In this document: positions 1-12,419 of the stretch, in pieces | Layout of the letters: each line of letters opens with the position of its first letter | Position numbering within the stretch: the stretch's first letter is position 1 | Origin: Plazaster borealis | Taxonomy: Eukaryota; Echinodermata; Asteroidea; Forcipulatida; Labidiasteridae | Direction: 5' to 3' | NCBI GenBank assembly: GCA_021014325.1 | Contig: JAJGQC010000657.1 | Span: 21,630 to 85,629 of the forward strand | Length of the DNA: 64,000 bases | Notes under the pieces: generated by a model | Databases searched by the model: none | The model's input: only the letters and a program-made list of their open reading frames with translations | Told to the model about the DNA's origin: nothing | Position numbers and translations under genes: made by a program

Positions 1-261
1 AAATGTTAAACTTATGGTTTGTAGTCTTAATAGTCTTTACTTTTATTACTCGTTAAACACATCTTGTATTATGTAATGGGTTGTTTTTCTACAAATAAAC
101 TTTTTGGGTCAAACACCAACAAACATTTCTTCATTATTTTTTCCTCCCCAGGCTCATGCTAAGGTCATAGAGCGCATCTCATTATTTTTTATATTTTTTT
201 TACCTATCTATCCTAAGGTTTATATGATAACGTCCAAGCAAATTTTTTCAAGCGGCCATGT

Positions 262-332
262 GGCCCAGTGGGCTAGCTCACAGCTCCCGAATTCTGGAGC
301 TGTGAGCTTGGGGTTCAAATCCAGGTGGGCCC
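262..332 (+). repeat. tRNA-like sequence (pseudo-tRNA or SINE head)
   Basis: The stretch has an A-box-like tggcccagtggg, a 7-bp hairpin (cagctcc / ggagctg) where the anticodon arm would be, and a B-box-like ggttcaaatcc. The ends ggccca and tgggcc can pair as a 6-bp acceptor stem. The T-stem pairs poorly, so a working tRNA is unlikely. The A-box is the same as in the tRNA-like satellite at 4.3-8.7 kb, which suggests related tRNA-derived repeats. Confidence 0.45.
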
Positions 333-880
333 CTTTTTACCAGTAAAAGGAACTTTTAAAATTTCTTGTAACAATGGGTAGGGCTTGAACCTGGTACCTT
401 GTAGCCACTCTCTCTTACCGCTTTCTTAAAAATGTATCGGTTTTGACCTGATGAATATTAGAATGGCCTGACTTAGAAAAATTGGAGCTTGGATTGGGGA
501 GTAAAATTGCTAAGGGCCGAGGGGTTACCTGGGTTCTGAGACTCACCGGGCAAGGGGCTGGGGGGGGGGGGTTGCTGGGCTGTCAAGTCAGCCAATGGGC
601 TGGGCTGGGCTGGTTTGACTGAACTTCCTGGTGTGATGGTAGGGGTAGCTTGGCATGGGATGATATGGCTGGGTGGAGGACTTGGGCTATGGGCTGATGG
701 GTTCGGGTAGGGATATGGACTAGTCATCATGCTTGGGTTTGGCTGGCTGGAGATGGGCATGATCAAGCTGGGTAGAGGACTGGACATTGGCAAACGTTAA
801 TTGGTATATTTTAACCACCATTTATTAAACTTTAAATGCAAAAACAACACCTATATATGTTAATATTTTATTCATTGATT

Positions 881-1061
881 ACTGTTCCTTTAAATCAATT
901 CCACCCTACAGTTACACCACATCAACCTATGCTGTACCCACACAACAAGACTTGTTGTCTTCCCATGAACATGTATGTTCATTTTGAACTGTTCCTTTAA
1001 ATAAATTCGACCCTGCAGTAAAATCAAATGAACCTACATAACAATACTTGTTTCTACCCAG
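881..1061. repeat. Two-copy direct repeat, offset about 107 bp
   Basis: Both copies begin actgttcctttaaat (881 and 988) and stay alignable with substitutions and small indels for about 75-80 bases (for example accctacagt versus accctgcagt). It looks like an old local duplication. Confidence 0.6.
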
Positions 1062-2075
1062 CATCCCCCATCCCCGAACCAGGCCCATTTCTATACCCAT
1101 CCCATTCATGCCCCATCCCCAGCTATCCTAAGCCGTTCCCGCAGCATGATGATTTATACTGCTAGTCCATCTCCCTCAAATTAAACTCCCATCCCTGGCG
1201 CCAGTCATCTACCCAGCTAGCTCATACCCACGTCCAACCAGCCACACCCCAGCAAAATTAATCCATCTACCCTCAAATCGAACTCACAGTCCCAGTTTGA
1301 TTATAATTATGTTCAACCAGCCACACCCCCAAAAATTACTACCAGTCCGACTATCGCATTTCTGTTCATTACCGCAAGATCTTGCGGGAGCCAGTTGCGT
1401 ACCCCTGTAGTCTTCGACAGGCACAGGTGATTGGAACCAGCCAAAGCAAAAAACAGGTACCCGATTACCGCCTTACACCAGATAAACATATAGTAGGGGT
1501 CGGGGTACTCGACGGCTTGATGCCGTGACGCGATATTCAAAATGGCCACCAGCCATGCTTGATCTGTGTAAACACCGTGGATGTATTACGATCATTTGAT
1601 GTTATTTTCTGTCTCTAGAGGTAAGCTTTATCGTGTAGCTTATTTAAGTTCAAGATGAAGAATAGGAATAGGCCTCGTGTGAACCCGTGTAAACACTAAG
1701 ATTGTCATAAAACGGTACTTTTGTGGCTTTCTATTTCCACCTTCATGCACGTAAACAACGGCACTTGGAAGTATACAACGGCCGGATGTAGGTCATTGCA
1801 TTGTGCCAGTCAATGACAACTTGCCGTCAATCAAATGAAACAATGTACTTTTCTGTTTAGAGTATCTGGTGTCTGTGTTACGTAATCTTTTACCGCTTGT
1901 AGTTTACATAATGTTGTATTTACCTCAATGCGTGGATGGTTGTATCTGAGATCAATGTGTGGGCCTAGGCCTACATGTTTCTAAAATGAAATAAGGGAAT
2001 TACAGTCATGTAACGTCAGCTGTTGTAAACTGCTTACCAAACAAAATGAAATGTCATCAAAAAAATTGATAATGG

Positions 2076-2120
2076 TCTGACGTTTCGACCTTTGCAGAGT
2101 CTTCCTCAAAGGCTGACGTT
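2076..2120 (+). repeat. Dispersed repeat fragment (gacgtttcgacctttgcaga motif)
   Basis: The motif tctgacgtttcgacctttgc followed by agagtcttcctcaaagg recurs in variant form near 31482-31506 (cctgatgtttcgaccctggc). Similar strings are common in dispersed repeats of marine invertebrates; that is from memory, not a search. Confidence 0.4.
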
Positions 2121-2702
2121 CTAAAACGGGTTAAGGTTTTGCACCTACATTCATTAGCTCTGAGCATAACCAAATTGTTTGTGTTTTTAAGACACCTTAA
2201 TGAAAGGGGTTGGGTGGATATCGATTTGAAAATAAAATTTGCTGATTTTAAGTTGTGATTTCTGTGAAACGATTACCGAATAAAGAGAACGACGATATAC
2301 TGTGTAATTTTGTTTCTGGTTGATAATGATATTCAATGTTGTGTGTATTCGAACCTTGCCCAATTCACTGTATAAAAATACAATCAATAAATGAAAGCAA
2401 GAGTAGTTCCTCATAATCATAGGAACTTCGGTAACAGTAGACATTTTAATCGTTCATCTTTGGTTTGAAATGGTATAACAAAATAATGAGCTCTTCGTTA
2501 ACTAATAATGATTACAAACTTAGACAATAGACGTATTCAATGAATTCTTGTACCAAAATTTATAGCTTTAAAGCTGAATCCTTGGCTGAATTTATGTTCA
2601 CACGCGGCCATAAATGATGCAATTAACACCCCAGGGAAAAACACCCCAAACAACTCTATCCGATTCCCCTTTCGTATCGTAGTCCCCCAAAAAATTAATA
2701 GA

Positions 2703-2731
2703 TAAAAATAAATAAATAAATAAATAAATAC
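2703..2731. repeat. (TAAA)n microsatellite
   Basis: A run of taaa/aaat units with about seven repeats. Confidence 0.8.
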
Positions 2732-3099
2732 AAGATTCAATTGACCGAACACCTATATAAAACTTAGTTCAATCATCCATTCCATACCCAAACCCGTTCT
2801 CTTTCCAATCCATTATTCAAACCCTAAAACGAAACCACTCAACCGGACACTCAAAATCTAGCGAGAACACCGGTGAAATGTTTACTGCTAGCCCTTGCAA
2901 ATTTCCTCTGACCACGGCATGAACGAGCCTCTAAACCCATTTATATTATAACAGCTCTAGGCCTATTCCTTAATTCCACAACGAGAACCACCGAATCAGA
3001 CACTCAAATATTATCCAATAAAAACACATGTGAAATTACGGCATGGCCCTTCGCTACAATTCATGTCCTTGGTCACTGACTCTATACCCACAGCGTGTG

Positions 3100-4000
3100 C
3101 CTTCAACTCAATATTTTTTAAGTCAGAACAGTCTCTCATGTGCCTATGTTTCCCAAGTAAACTAATGGTCCATACCTACAGCGTGTGCCTTCCACTCGAA
3201 TTATTTTGCAAGTCCGAACCAAAGATTCCCCTGTATACCTATACCTATTCCTACGTAAACTCTAACGGTATAGCGTGTGCCTTCCACTCGCAAATTATTT
3301 ACCAAGTATAAAGCAAGGATTTCCCTATGCCATAGTATCCTGCGTACCCTGTTGACTAATTAACTGATGGTCTATACCTAAAGCGTTTGCCTTCCACTCG
3401 CCAATTATTTACTAAGTATAAAGCAAGGATTTCCCTATGCCATAGTACCCTGCGTACCCTGTTGACTAATTAACTGATGGTCTATACCTAAAGCGTGTGC
3501 CTTCCACTCGCCAATTATTTACTAAGTATAAAGCAAGGATTTCCCTATGCCATAGTACCCTGCGTACCCTGTTGACTAATTAACTGATGGTCTATACCTA
3601 AAGCGTGTGCCTTCCACTCGCCAATTATTTACTAAGTATAAAGCAAGGATTTCCCTATACCATAGTACCCTGCGTACCCTGTTGACTAATTAACTGATGG
3701 TCTATACCTAAAGCGTGTGCCTTCCACTCGCCAATTATTTACTAAGTATAAAGCAAGGATTTCCCTATGCCATAGTACCCTGCGTACCCTGTTGACTAAT
3801 TAACTGATGGTCTATACCTAAAGCGTTTGCCTTCCACTCGCCAATTATTTACTAAGTATAAAGCAAGGATTTCCCTATGCCATAGTACTCTGCGTACCTG
3901 TTGACTAATTAAACTGATGGTCTATACCTAAAGCGTGTGCCTTCCACTCGCAAATTATTTACTAAGTATAAAGCACTGATTTTCCCATGCCATAGTATCC
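3100..4000 (+). repeat. Satellite A: 110-bp tandem repeat
   Basis: The string tctatacctaaagcg starts at 3371, 3481, 3591, 3701, 3811 and 3921, an exact 110-bp period with very few differences between copies. Degenerate copies of the segment agcgtgtgccttccactcg precede it near 3180 and 3270. Within a unit, gcaaggatttccctatgcca is constant and is followed by tagtaccctgcg. The same core reappears inside the composite repeat at 5.9-8.5 kb. No coding function is apparent. Confidence 0.92.
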
Positions 4001-4059
4001 TGTGTAAAGTATGAACCGAAGGTTCATCAAGTCTAAAATGCTTATTTTCCTGGGGGGAC

Positions 4060-4225
4060 CCAAGTGGGTGTCGTAGGTAGGTGTCGGACTCCGGAGGCAG
4101 CGGTCCCCGGTTCGAGCCCCGGTCCGAAGCCCGGTCCAAGGCCGCGCGGTGAGTGGGGCCGCCCGGTCGAGGCCGCGCGGTGAGTGGGGCCGCCAGGTCG
4201 CCACTCACCGCGCAGTGGCACGCAC
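4060..4225 (+). repeat. GC-rich tRNA-like segment with inverted repeat
   Basis: This is an abrupt GC-rich island in AT-rich DNA. It contains gtcggactccggaggcagcg followed by a B-box-like ccggttcgagccccgg, as in a degraded tRNA. Two direct copies of gaggccgcgcggtgagtggg-type sequence (near 4138 and 4169) are followed by the inverted copy ccactcaccgcgc (4201-4213), so a strong hairpin is possible. It sits exactly between satellite A and satellite B. Confidence 0.5.
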
Positions 4226-4309
4226 CGCCCCTACGAGCTTCTAAAGAAACTTAAAACTTAAAACGAACCTATGCACTTTTTAATCAAACTTTTTCGATTT
4301 ATTAAAAAG

Positions 4310-5835
4310 ATTTTTAAAACCCGAACTGTTTTTACGTAGCGGGAATCGATCCCAGGACCTTTCGGTCAGAGTCCTGAGCCCTTCCACTGGGCCACTGCTC
4401 CTCTTCCTTAATATGCGTTCGAGTTTAATTTTAAACCTTAGAATGAATAACTTTAAATCAAAACGTACTAAAAGAACACCCATGATTCGAACCCAGTACC
4501 TATGGGTTCAGAGTCCAGAGCCCTTCCACTGGGCCACTGCTCCTCTTCCTTAATATGCGTTCGAGTTTAATTTTAAACCTTAGAATGAATAACTTTAAAT
4601 CAAAACGTACTAAAAGAACACCCATGAATCGAACCCAGTACCTATGGGTTCAGAATCCGGAGCCCTTCCACTGGGCCACTGCTCCTCTTCCTTAATATGC
4701 GTTCGAGTTTAATTTTAAACCTTAGAATGAATAACTTTAAATCAAAACGTACTAAAAGAACACCCATGATTCGAACCCAGTACCTATGGGTTCAGAGTCC
4801 GGAGCCCTTCCACTGGGCCACTGCTCCTCTTCCTTAATATGCGTTCGAGTTTAATTTTAAACCTTAGAATGAATAACTTTAAATCAAAACGTACTAAAAG
4901 AACACCCATGAATCGAACCCAGTACCTATGGGTTCAGAATCCGGAGCCCTTCCACTGGGCCATTGCTCCTCTTACTTAATTTGCGTTCGAGTTTAATCTT
5001 AAACCTTAGAATGAACAACTTTAAATCAAAACGTACTAAAAGAACACCCATGATTCGAACCCAGTACCTATGGGTTCAGAGTCCGGAGCCCTTCCACTGG
5101 GCCACTGCTCCTCTTACTTAATTTGCGTTCGAGTTTAATTTTAAACCTTAGAATGAATAACTTTAAATCAAAACGTACTAAAGAACACCCATGAATCGAA
5201 CCCAGTACCTGTGGGTTCAGAGTCCGGAGCCCTCCCGCTGGGCCACTGCTCCTCTTACTTAATTCGCGTTCGAGTTTAATCTTAAACCTTAGAATGTACA
5301 ACTTTAAATCAAAACGTACTAAAAGATCACCAGGGATTCGAACCCAGTACCTATGGGTTCAGAGTCCGGAGCCCTCCCGCTGGGCCACTGCTCCTCTTAC
5401 ATAAATTGCGTTCGAGTTTAATTTTAAACCTCAGCATGAACAACTTCAAATTAAAACGTACTAAAAGATCACCAGGGATTTGAACCCAGTACCTATGGGT
5501 TAAGGGTCCGGAGCCCTTCCACTGGGCCACTGCTCCTCTTACATAAATTGCGTTCGAGTTTAATTTTAAACCTCAGCATGAACAACTTCAAATTAAAACG
5601 TACTAAAAGATCACCAGGGATTCGAACCCAGTACCTATGGGTTAAGGGTCCGGAGCCCTTCCACTGGGCCACTGCTCCGCTTACATAAATTGCGTTCGAG
5701 TTTAATTTTAAACCTCAACATGAACAACTTCAAATTAAAACGTACTAAAAGAAAACCAGGGAATCGAACCCAGTACCTATGGGTTCAGAGTCCGGAGCCC
5801 TTCCGCCGGGCTACTGATCCTCCTACAAAAATTGC
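4310..5835 (-). repeat. Satellite B: 142-bp tRNA-like tandem repeat, 11 units
   Basis: The marker gaacccagtacct or its variants occurs at about 4347, 4489, 4631, 4773, 4915, 5057, 5198, 5340, 5482, 5624 and 5766: ten intervals of 141-142 bp. Read on the minus strand, each unit has the A-box match tggcccagtgg, a segment ggactctgaaccc resembling a tRNA-Gln (CTG) anticodon loop, and the B-box match gggttcgaatc. The acceptor ends do not pair, so these are tRNA-derived modules and not tRNAs. The translations repeat only because the DNA does. Confidence 0.9.
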
Positions 5836-8720
5836 GTTCGAGTTTAATTTAAAACCCTACAACATCGAATCAACAACGGCCAAAAAGTATACTACTGGTA
5901 AATAGCGTTTGCCTTCCAGTCGCAAATTATTGATTAAGTGTAAAGCAAGGATTTCCCTGTGCCATAGTACCCTGCGTAAACCAATGGCCCTAAGCGTACA
6001 AAAAGAACACACGGGATTCGAACCCAGTACCTTTGCGTTCAGAGTCCGGAGCCCTTCCACTGGGCCACTGATCCTCCTATAACAAATTGCGTTCGAGTTT
6101 AATTTAAAACCCTGCATCATCAAATCAACAACGGCAAAAAGTAAACAACTGGTAAATAGCGTTTGCCTTCCAGTCGCAAATTATTTATTAAGTGTAAAGC
6201 AAGGATTTCCCTGTGCCATAGTACCCTGCGTAAACCAATGGCCTTAAGCGTACAAAAAGAACACACAGGATTCGAACCCAGTACCTTCGCGTTCGGAGTC
6301 CGGAGCCCTTCCACTGGACCACTGTTCCTCCTACTCAAATTGCGTTCGAGTTTAATTTAAAACCCAGAACAAATCAACAACAGCCAAAAAGTAAACTATT
6401 GGTATAGCATATGCCTTCCTTGTAAAGCAAGGATTTCCCTATGCCATAGTACCCTGCGTAAACCAATGGCCTCAAGTCTACAAAAAGAAACACGCGGGAT
6501 TCGAACCAAGTACCTTTGCGTTAAGAGTCCGGAGCCCTTCCACTGGGCCACTGTTCCTCTTACTTAAATTGCGTTTGATTTTAGTTTAAAACCTAAAACA
6601 TCAAAACATCTGCGTAAACCAATGGCCTTAAGCGTACAAAAAGAACACACGGGATTCGAACCCAGTACATTTGCGTTCAGAGTCCGGAGCCCTTCCACTG
6701 GGCCACTGATCCTCCTATAACAAATTGCGTTCGAGTTTAATTTAAAACCCTGCATCATCAAATCAACAACGGCCAAAAAGTAAACAACTGGTAAATAGCG
6801 TTTGCCTTCCAGTCGCAAATTATTGATTAAGTGTAAAGCAAGGATTTCCCTGTGCCATAGTACCCTGCGTAAACCAATGGCCTTAAGCGTACAAAAGAAC
6901 ACACGGGATTCGAACCCAGTACCTTTGCGTTCAGAGTCCGGAGCCCTTCCACTGGGCCACTGATCCTCCTATAACAAATTGCGTTCGAGTTTAATTTAAA
7001 ACCCTGCATCATCAAATCAACAACGGCCAAAAAGTAAACAACTGGTAAATAGCGTTTGCCTTCCAGTCGCAAATTATTTATTAAGTGTAAAGCAAGGATT
7101 TCCCTGTGCCATAGTACCCTGCGTAAACCAATGGCCTTAAGCGTACAAAAGAACACACAGGATTCAGAACCCAGTACCTTCGCGTTCGGAGTCGGAGCCC
7201 TTCCACTGGACCACTGTTCCTCCTACTCAAATTGCGTTCGAGTTTAATTTAAAACCCAGAACAAATCAACAACAGCCAAAAGTAAACTATTGGTATGGCA
7301 TATGCCTTCCTTGTAAAGCAAGGATTTCCCTATGCCATAGTACCCTGCGTAAACCAATGGCCTCAAGTCTACAAAAAGAAACACGCGGGATTCGAACCAA
7401 GTACCTTTGCGTTAAGAGTCGGAGCCCTTCCACTGGGCCACTGTTCCTCTTACTTAAATTGAGTTTGATTTTATTTTAAAAACTAAAACATCAAAACTTC
7501 TGCGTAAACCAATGGCCTTAAGAGTACAAAATGAACACACGGGATTCGAACCCAGTACATTTGCGTTCAGAGTCCGGAGCCCTTCCACTGGGCCACTGAT
7601 CCTCCTATAACAAATTGCGTTCGAGTTTAATTTAAAACCCTGCATCATCAAATCAACAACGGCCAAAAAGTAAACAACTGGTAAATAGCGTTTGCCTTCC
7701 AGTCGCAAATTATTGATTAAGTGTAAAGCAAGGATTTCCCTGTGCCATAGTACCCTGCGTAAACCAATGGCCTTAAGCGTACAAAAAGAACACATGGGAT
7801 TCGAACCCAGTACCTTTGCGTTCGGAGTCGGAGCCCTTCCACTGGACCACTGTTCCTCCTACTCAAATTGCGTTCGAGTTTAATTTAAAACCCAGAACAA
7901 ATCAACAACGGCCAAAAAGTAAACTATTGGTAAAGCATATGCCCTCCTTGTAAAGCAAGGATTTCCCTGTGCCATAGTACCCTGCGTAAACCAATGGCCT
8001 TAAGCGTACAAAAAGAACACACGGGATTCGAACCCAGTACCTTTGCGTTCAGAGTCCGGAACCCTTCCACTGGGCCACTGGTCCTGCTATAAAAAATGCG
8101 TTCGAGTTTAATTTAAAACCCTACATCACCAAATCAACAACGGACAAAAAGTAAACAACTGGTAAATAGCGTTTGCCTTCCTTGTAAAGCAAGGATTTCC
8201 CTATGCCATAGTACCCTGCGTAAACCAAAGGCCTCAAGTCTACAAAAAAAAACACGCGGGATTCGAACCAAGTACCTTTGCGTTAAGAGTCCGGAGCCCT
8301 TCCACTGGGCCACTGTTCCTCTTACTTAAATTGCGTTTGATTTTAGTTTAAAACCTAAAACATCAAATCAACACCGGCCAAAAAGTAAAGTAATGGTAAA
8401 TAGCGACGAGCGTGTGCCTTCCACTCGCAAATTAATTACAAGTGCAATACAAGGATTTCCCCATGCCATAGTACCCTGCGTAAACCAATGGGACCGTCTT
8501 AACTTACAAAAATAACACACAGGATTCGAACCCAGTACCTTTGCGTTCAGAGTCCGGAGCCCTTCCACTGGGCCACACTGCTCCTGTTACTCAAATTTCG
8601 TTCGAGTTTATTTTAAAACCCTACAACATCAAATCAACAACGGACAAAAAGTACGGTAAACTAATAGCGTGTGTGCCATTCGAACCCGGTACCATGGGGT
8701 TCGGAGTCCCGATCCTTGTC
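5836..8720 (-). repeat. Composite satellite: A core and tRNA-like B module interleaved
   Basis: Each full unit (about 254 bp) joins the B module (gattcgaacccagtacc ... tgggccactg) to the A core (agcgtttgccttccagtcg ... ccctgcgta). B-module positions are about 6020, 6274, 6503, 6658, 6912, 7167, 7394, 7548, 7803, 8030, 8265, 8528 and 8682. The spacings 254, 254, 229, 155 then 254, 255, 227, 154 show a four-unit higher-order repeat of about 890 bp, followed by partial copies. Short spacings come from units lacking part of the A core. Confidence 0.88.
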
Positions 8721-8734
8721 CGCAATGCTACTGG

Positions 8735-10828
8735 TCCTCTGCCTTATTTGCATTTTAATGTAATATGGAATCTAAGAATGAATTAACACCGTTAATGTAG
8801 AGAAGTATAAACATATACGATGAAAGGATTGGGACTGGGTACGACCATGGTACGACGAAGTTATTTCGACGGTGTTATGGAGGATAAATAAAATTCACGG
8901 GACTGAAACGAGGAATAGCCAAATTTTTAGAAGTGTTTAACTGAGGAAATAACAATGATCGAAAAAGGTGGGACAATTATGGGGGGGGGGGCATATTCAC
9001 ACCGAGTGCGTAATGTGGCCAACAAAACCATTAAATATTGTATGTTATAGATCTACATTATTTTTTTTAGTCTAAGTAATTGAACTCTAAATATACATGG
9101 CACGGATTCTTTTTCTTGTTTTCTTTCTTTTTTAATATTCGAGTTTATTAACTTCATATAATTTTATAATAATACTGCCATCAAAATCAAGATGAAGATT
9201 GCAAACAATAACACACTAAAGTTTTAAAAGCAAAAAATTAATACACCTGTAAAAAAGATATTAAAAGAATTCAAACGTCAATAGTGTGTATGTGTAAACA
9301 AAATAAATGTTGACACAAGGTAATATGAAGCTGTCATACGGTACTAGTCACTGTGCCAGACTTGAGCCAATGTTGAAGTCATTTGTAAACATTGATGTAA
9401 CACAGGCTATACACGTACGTCTGCAAGTGAATAATTCGATACAATAATAGAAATCCCTGGATAACAGCAAACGGTACTGAATAACAGAGAATCATAGGGA
9501 GCGATAACACGCTCTCGCCCATTGTGTTGTGAAAAGTAGGCTACACACACAAGCATACCAGCCAAACGTAATGTGTAAAATTGAACATACGTACAGCTGC
9601 TAGAAACATATACAGATCGCAAACATTGCTATTTTCAGTGCTCTTGCCTCTAAGGGGTCTGAGAGACTTATTATGGAACCAGAATAAACGAGTATACATT
9701 AGTCTTGCCTGAACAGCTCGCTGAAGATTAAAACCACGACAAAAATGCTCTAATTATCGTCCACGGAGACAGCCAGATTCAAGCGTGCTTGGAGACCATT
9801 TGAATACACGTGTATGCGGTACCCTGAATAAAGCATTGATTGATTGATAAGAGACCAACTGGGGTACCCGACTATTCGTTCTCTTGTGGCACGGTTTGAA
9901 AACTCTGCCCTCACAGAATGATCCAACGGGGAAATTGAAAATTTTAATTTGTTCCGCCATTCCAACCCAAAACAGTGTAAAAACTACTGTTGAAGTCCAA
10001 ACAGTCCATTTCTCACTTTTTGTATAAATATATTCAAGCGAAAGTGTGACACACTATTTAAAAAAATAAATTAAAAAGTTGTGTATTAAAACAATTAAAA
10101 AGACGTAAATTAGTGACAAGATAACTCCAAATGTTTGATCATCTTAGATTATCTTAGATGGTTTACAAAATGATGTTGTTGCTTTATAATGTAATGGTCA
10201 AGCTCACACATTAAACATGCATACACGAGGCTTCATACGTGTGTGTAAGGTCAAGCACACACATTAAAGTCAATACAAATATGCAAGGATTCTTTGATCT
10301 ATTTTTCATCCAAAATTGATGTCATAAATGGCAAAAAAATCCAGGATTTTTCCCATACCATTTAACCTATGATATCTCTCATATTTATTTTAAACAATAA
10401 CTGTTTCAGAAAAACAAAATTATACAGGTTTTCAAGGCCAATTTCAACGAAAACTCACTCAAGAGATATGTAGTGGTCTCAAGATTTGCTAATTAAATAT
10501 TCATGTTAAAAGATCCGAAAACAAAAGGCAAGACGACAATGGCGTTCATCAAACCTTGAAATCCATTGTCAACTCTTTAATTCTCAACGTCAGAAGGTCC
10601 AGTCTCATTGTGGTTCCCCTGCCGGCAGTTCACACCAAACCCCCACACCCCTACCCTCCCACACCAAACCCCATAACCCTAAGTCCATAACCCTAATAAT
10701 ACAAGTTCAGAAGAAATTAATTTGAAAATATGAAACTGTTGAGAAAGTTCTTTAATATGAATGATCAACTTATTAAAAGCCTGGAAATTACCTTAAACAT
10801 TTATTTTAGTCATAATTCAAAATACCGC
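8735..10828. other. No gene recognised
   Basis: AT-rich sequence with no recognisable exon, RNA or element. It holds a poly-G run near 8979 and, near 10630-10700, a C-rich stretch with a few ccctaa-like words too short to call telomeric. Confidence 0.4.
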
Positions 10829-10831
10829 CAA

Positions 10832-11245
10832 ACCCCCTCCATGAGAAATTGCCGTTTTGACCCAGGATATGGGCCAATTCCTATACGGTTATTTTGTACA
10901 CAACCAATGGAGCAGGGTGAACCCGCGATATGGCTATATTCCTGTACACATTGGTTTGTGCATAGTGTATTGGCCGTGGTGGACCCGTGATATGGTTATA
11001 TTCCTGTACCCAATGTTAGCGCGCAGTGTATGGGGATGCAGACCGCAACGTTTCGGTGCTGTGGACCCGGGATATGGCCATATTCCTGTACCCATTGCTT
11101 TGCACAGTGTATGGGTACTCCGCGTCTAAGAATATGCTCATATAGCGGGTTCAACTCGCTCCATAGGCCGTGTACAAAATAACCACATAGGAAATTACCC
11201 ATATCCCGGGACAAACGGCAATTATTTTATGGAGGGGATGTTGTT
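10832..11245. mobile_element. Fold-back element with inner tandem units
   Basis: The left arm starts ccccctccatgagaaattgc and the right arm ends gcaattattttatggagggg. Both arms then share gccgtttt/gaccc-ggatatgg, ttattttgtacac and ctatggagc on opposite strands over roughly 110 bp. Between the arms lie tandem pieces of a roughly 70-85-bp unit (cgtgatatggttatattcct, then gtaccca). This architecture suits a non-autonomous fold-back or MITE-type element. No target duplication was clear. Confidence 0.6.
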
Positions 11246-11613
11246 TGTTTGGTTGGGCAATATTTTGGAAATACGATTAAAATAGATGTTTTTTGAAATG
11301 AAAAGCGAAAAGTCGTTTTTAGGCTTTTAGGTTCCTAACACTTTTGTTACCAAATTATAAAATTATAAAATGTTATTAACAACAAGGTGTTCGGGATGAC
11401 GTTCAAATCTTGAATGTAACACAAATCCAGAGCTTTATTAAAAATACATGTAAGCTAATCTTGACCAAGCATTTATTGCTGTGTATAGATGTAGATGTGG
11501 TAAAACTGTACCTTTAAGGTGACATCATGTTACAATTTATGTCATTATAATAGGACCTTTAACTTTGGGGAACACCCCAGCCGGAACATGCAGGGTTGAG
11601 CTTATAACTGCAT

Positions 11614-11801
11614 GGCCCAATTGTATAAAGCTTGTGAGCACAAAAACTTGCTAAGCACAGAAAACTCTTGCTTATGAAAAATAGGCTACCAGCCAAAATA
11701 CCACACAGTTACGATGTGACTGAAACCCCACTCATTTCTTGCTTAGCACAGAAATTTGCTTAGTAGAAGTTTCTGCAAAACAGCTTTATGAAATTGGGCC
11801 C
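11614..11801. mobile_element. MITE-like dispersed repeat, full-length copy
   Basis: The ends are inverted: ggcccaattgtataaagct on the left and agctttatgaaattgggcc on the right. The interior is rich in gcttagca/tgctaagc words and ccagccaaa. From memory, repeats of this type are abundant in echinoderm genomes. Other copies are at 12245, 12812, 21362, 32238 and 37724. Confidence 0.65.
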
Positions 11802-12244
11802 TGTTCCTAAAGATCTTGTGAAAGTGCACCCGTAGGTGACATAATAAATGTGACACTTGATGACGTCATCATAATGTGACTTCAAATTGTAGATGTAACA
11901 AATCCCGGCTTGATTACTGATTAGGATCTGACTCGTTTGGAATAGTTATTATGAATAGGCCTAATGGGTGACCACCAATGAAATAACTTGACAACGCAAT
12001 AAATTGATGATAAACTAAACAATGTTTTATTAGAAGCTCTGCTCCTCTCAGTATCTCTCTCAAACTCACTTCTTAATCTTACATTTCTTTATTTTATTCC
12101 AATCTTTGTTAATCATTATTTTCTAAATCGAAATAGAAAACTTAAAGTTAAAAAGAAACCAACCGCGCACGTGCTTTGCAAATAGCTTGCGCAAGCGGTT
12201 GATTAATTAACATGTCACTACACTAAAAATGGAAACCTTTTACA

Positions 12245-12419
12245 GGGTCCAATGTCAAAAAGTAGCTAAGCACAAAACATTTCTGTTGAGCAGAATTAGG
12301 TTGCCAGCCTAAATCCCATCTCACATACACAATCTGCGACTGGTATTCCCCTTATTTTTGCTCAGCATAAATCTGTTAAGCAATATTTTCTGCTTAAGCA
12401 GCTCTATGAAATTGGGCCC
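12245..12419. mobile_element. MITE-like dispersed repeat, second copy
   Basis: It begins gggtccaatgtcaaaaagt and ends cagctctatgaaattgggcc, with the same interior words (ctaagcacaaaa, ttgccagcc) as the copy at 11614, at lower similarity. Confidence 0.55.

Larger units (their letters stand above)
333..3080. other. No gene recognised
   Basis: No coding exon, RNA gene or known element was recognised apart from the small repeats listed separately. A proline/serine-rich reading frame at 473-793 on the minus strand reflects low-complexity purine-rich DNA and has no domain. Confidence 0.5.

Noticed and set aside
473..793. Proline/serine-rich 106-residue reading frame on the minus strand
   Set aside because: It comes from low-complexity purine-rich DNA with a poly-G run. 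It has no domain and no splice or start context, and codon use follows the repeats.
5068..7883. Many similar reading frames with peptides such as GPVEGLRTLN and KAIGLRRVLWHREILALHLI
   Set aside because: These are translations of the composite tRNA-like satellite. They repeat because the DNA does, change frame between units and have no conserved start or stop.
10625..10705. Telomere-like ccctaa words, also near 19570
   Set aside because: Only two or three irregular units each. This is too short and imperfect for an interstitial telomeric array.
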